A stretch of DNA of 33,047 nt from Oscillospiraceae bacterium (lineage in GTDB: Bacteria > Bacillota > Clostridia > Oscillospirales > Oscillospiraceae), in contig JAFWVV010000047.1 of assembly GCA_017518225.1 (NCBI GenBank), forward strand, positions 1 through 33,047, given 5' to 3'. This document shows positions 32,180 to 33,047 of this stretch, one piece after another. The notes under the pieces were generated by a model. The model was not told the DNA's origin. It was given only the letters and a program-made list of their open reading frames with translations, and made no database searches. The translations under genes were made by a program, and so were the position numbers. Numbering within the stretch: position 1 is the stretch's first letter; the number at the start of each line of letters is the position of its first letter.

Positions 32180-33047
32180 ATGGCACATAAAAGAGATTAT
32201 AAACCGGAGGATATCGCCTTTCCGAATCAGGTGATTCATGAGTCAGAGCTGGTGCAGGAGATGCAGACCAGCTATATCGACTATGCGATGTCGGTCATCG
32301 TCGGGCGCGCGCTGCCCGATGTGCGCGACGGCCTGAAGCCGGTGCACCGGCGCATCCTCTATACCATGTACGAGGGCGGTCTGACGAGCGACAAGCCCTT
32401 CAAGAAATCCGCCACCTGCGTCGGCGACGTGCTGGGTCACTATCACCCGCACGGCGACGTGTCCGTATACGACGCGCTGGTGCGTCTGGCGCAGGATTTC
32501 TCCCTGCGCTACATGCTGGTGGACGGTCACGGCAACTTCGGCTCCGTGGACGGCGACCCCCCGGCTGCCTACCGTTACACCGAGGCAAGACTGTCGAAAA
32601 TCTCCAACGAGATGCTGCGGGACATCGACAAGGAGACCGTGGACTGGGATCCGAACTTCGACGAAAGCCGGAAGGAGCCGCGTGTGCTGCCCTCCCGCTT
32701 TCCCAACCTGCTGGTCAACGGCTCGAGCGGCATTGCCGTCGGCATGGCGACGAATATCCCGCCGCACAACCTTCGCGAGGTCATCGACGCCTGCGTCTGT
32801 GTGCTGGATAATCCCGAGGCGACGCTGCCGGATCTGATGCAGCACATCAGCGGGCCGGATTTTCCGACCAAGGGCATCATCATGGGCCGCAGCGGCATCC
32901 GCGCCGCCTACGCCACCGGCCGCGGCCGCATCACCGTGCGCGGCCACGCGGAATTCGAGGAATTCAATCACGACCGGACCCGCATCATCATCGACGAGCT
33001 GCCCTACCAGGTCAACAAGAAGTCCCTGGTGGAGAACATCGCCGAGC
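32180..33047 (+). CDS. gyrA: DNA gyrase subunit A, 5' part (3' end outside window)
   Basis: Breakage-rejoining subunit of gyrase. The first 289 codons are present: winged-helix start [20 protein letters not shown], quinolone-resistance region [20 protein letters not shown], catalytic Tyr133 in [10 protein letters not shown] (E. coli Tyr122), then [20 protein letters not shown] and DELPYQVNK. Residue 94, equivalent to E. coli Ser83, is Val (GTG at 32459-32461), and 95 is Ser; Asp98 matches Asp87. GGAAGG lies 12 bases before the ATG, a long spacing. It follows gyrB after 51 bases. Confidence 0.97.
   Translation, partial: MAHKRDYKPEDIAFPNQVIHESELVQEMQTSYIDYAMSVIVGRALPDVRDGLKPVHRRILYTMYEGGLTSDKPFKKSATCVGDVLGHYHPHGDVSVYDALVRLAQDFSLRYMLVDGHGNFGSVDGDPPAAYRYTEARLSKISNEMLRDIDKETVDWDPNFDESRKEPRVLPSRFPNLLVNGSSGIAVGMATNIPPHNLREVIDACVCVLDNPEATLPDLMQHISGPDFPTKGIIMGRSGIRAAYATGRGRITVRGHAEFEEFNHDRTRIIIDELPYQVNKKSLVENIAE

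Noticed and set aside
30239..32239. A 666-codon open frame opposite gyrB
   Set aside because: Antisense shadow of gyrB, composition typical of reverse-complement coding sequence, no domain seen.

Overview
The window is a GC-rich stretch of a spore-forming Firmicutes chromosome around its replication origin. Gene content (hprK, whiA, dpaA/dpaB, spoIID, remB, a PHP-type DnaE, a guanine riboswitch) points to Clostridia. The style of the PepSY/RsgI-like anti-sigma protein and the high GC suggest the Oscillospiraceae or a near relative; that placement is inference. There are 31 protein genes, two cut by the window ends (birA at the left, gyrA at the right). I see no tRNA, rRNA, CRISPR array, insertion sequence or prophage.

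Layout. 1-2.7 kb: 3' end of birA, a PIG-L deacetylase lipoprotein and a class I glutamine-amidotransferase-type hydrolase. 2.7-4.2 kb, minus strand: a stand-alone LytTR regulator and a two-helix membrane protein, resembling a LytTR regulatory system. 4.4-11.7 kb: an operon-like run hprK-murB-rapZ-whiA-dnaE behind a clear sigma-A promoter. 11.8-12.7 kb: rpmB and xpt. 12.8-18.1 kb: promoter, guanine riboswitch and a four-gene BMP-family nucleoside ABC importer. 18.2-20.7 kb: an ECF sigma factor with an RsgI-like membrane protein carrying four PepSY-like repeats. 20.8-25.6 kb: a membrane protein (minus), spoIID, dfrA and thyA (minus), and dpaA-dpaB. 25.8-33 kb: dnaA, oriC-like spacer, dnaN, yaaA, recF, remB, gyrB, gyrA.

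How the parts work together. xpt and the riboswitch-controlled importer form a purine salvage module: the aptamer has a C at the ligand-pairing position, so guanine or hypoxanthine should switch off uptake. The sigma/RsgI-like pair looks like an envelope-stress circuit with a conserved Asn-Pro where RsgI proteins self-cleave. The dnaA-to-gyrA block is the canonical origin cluster, with DnaA boxes between dnaA and dnaN.

Most worth a second look: the ECF sigma/RsgI-PepSY pair with an internal duplication and a proline-rich tandem repeat; the LytTR/membrane-protein pair; a heavily structured spacer inside the importer operon; the orientation of nearly every gene left of dnaA toward the origin (head-on for a leftward fork); and a valine at the GyrA position equivalent to E. 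coli Ser83. No wholly new system is evident; most of the window is core chromosome.
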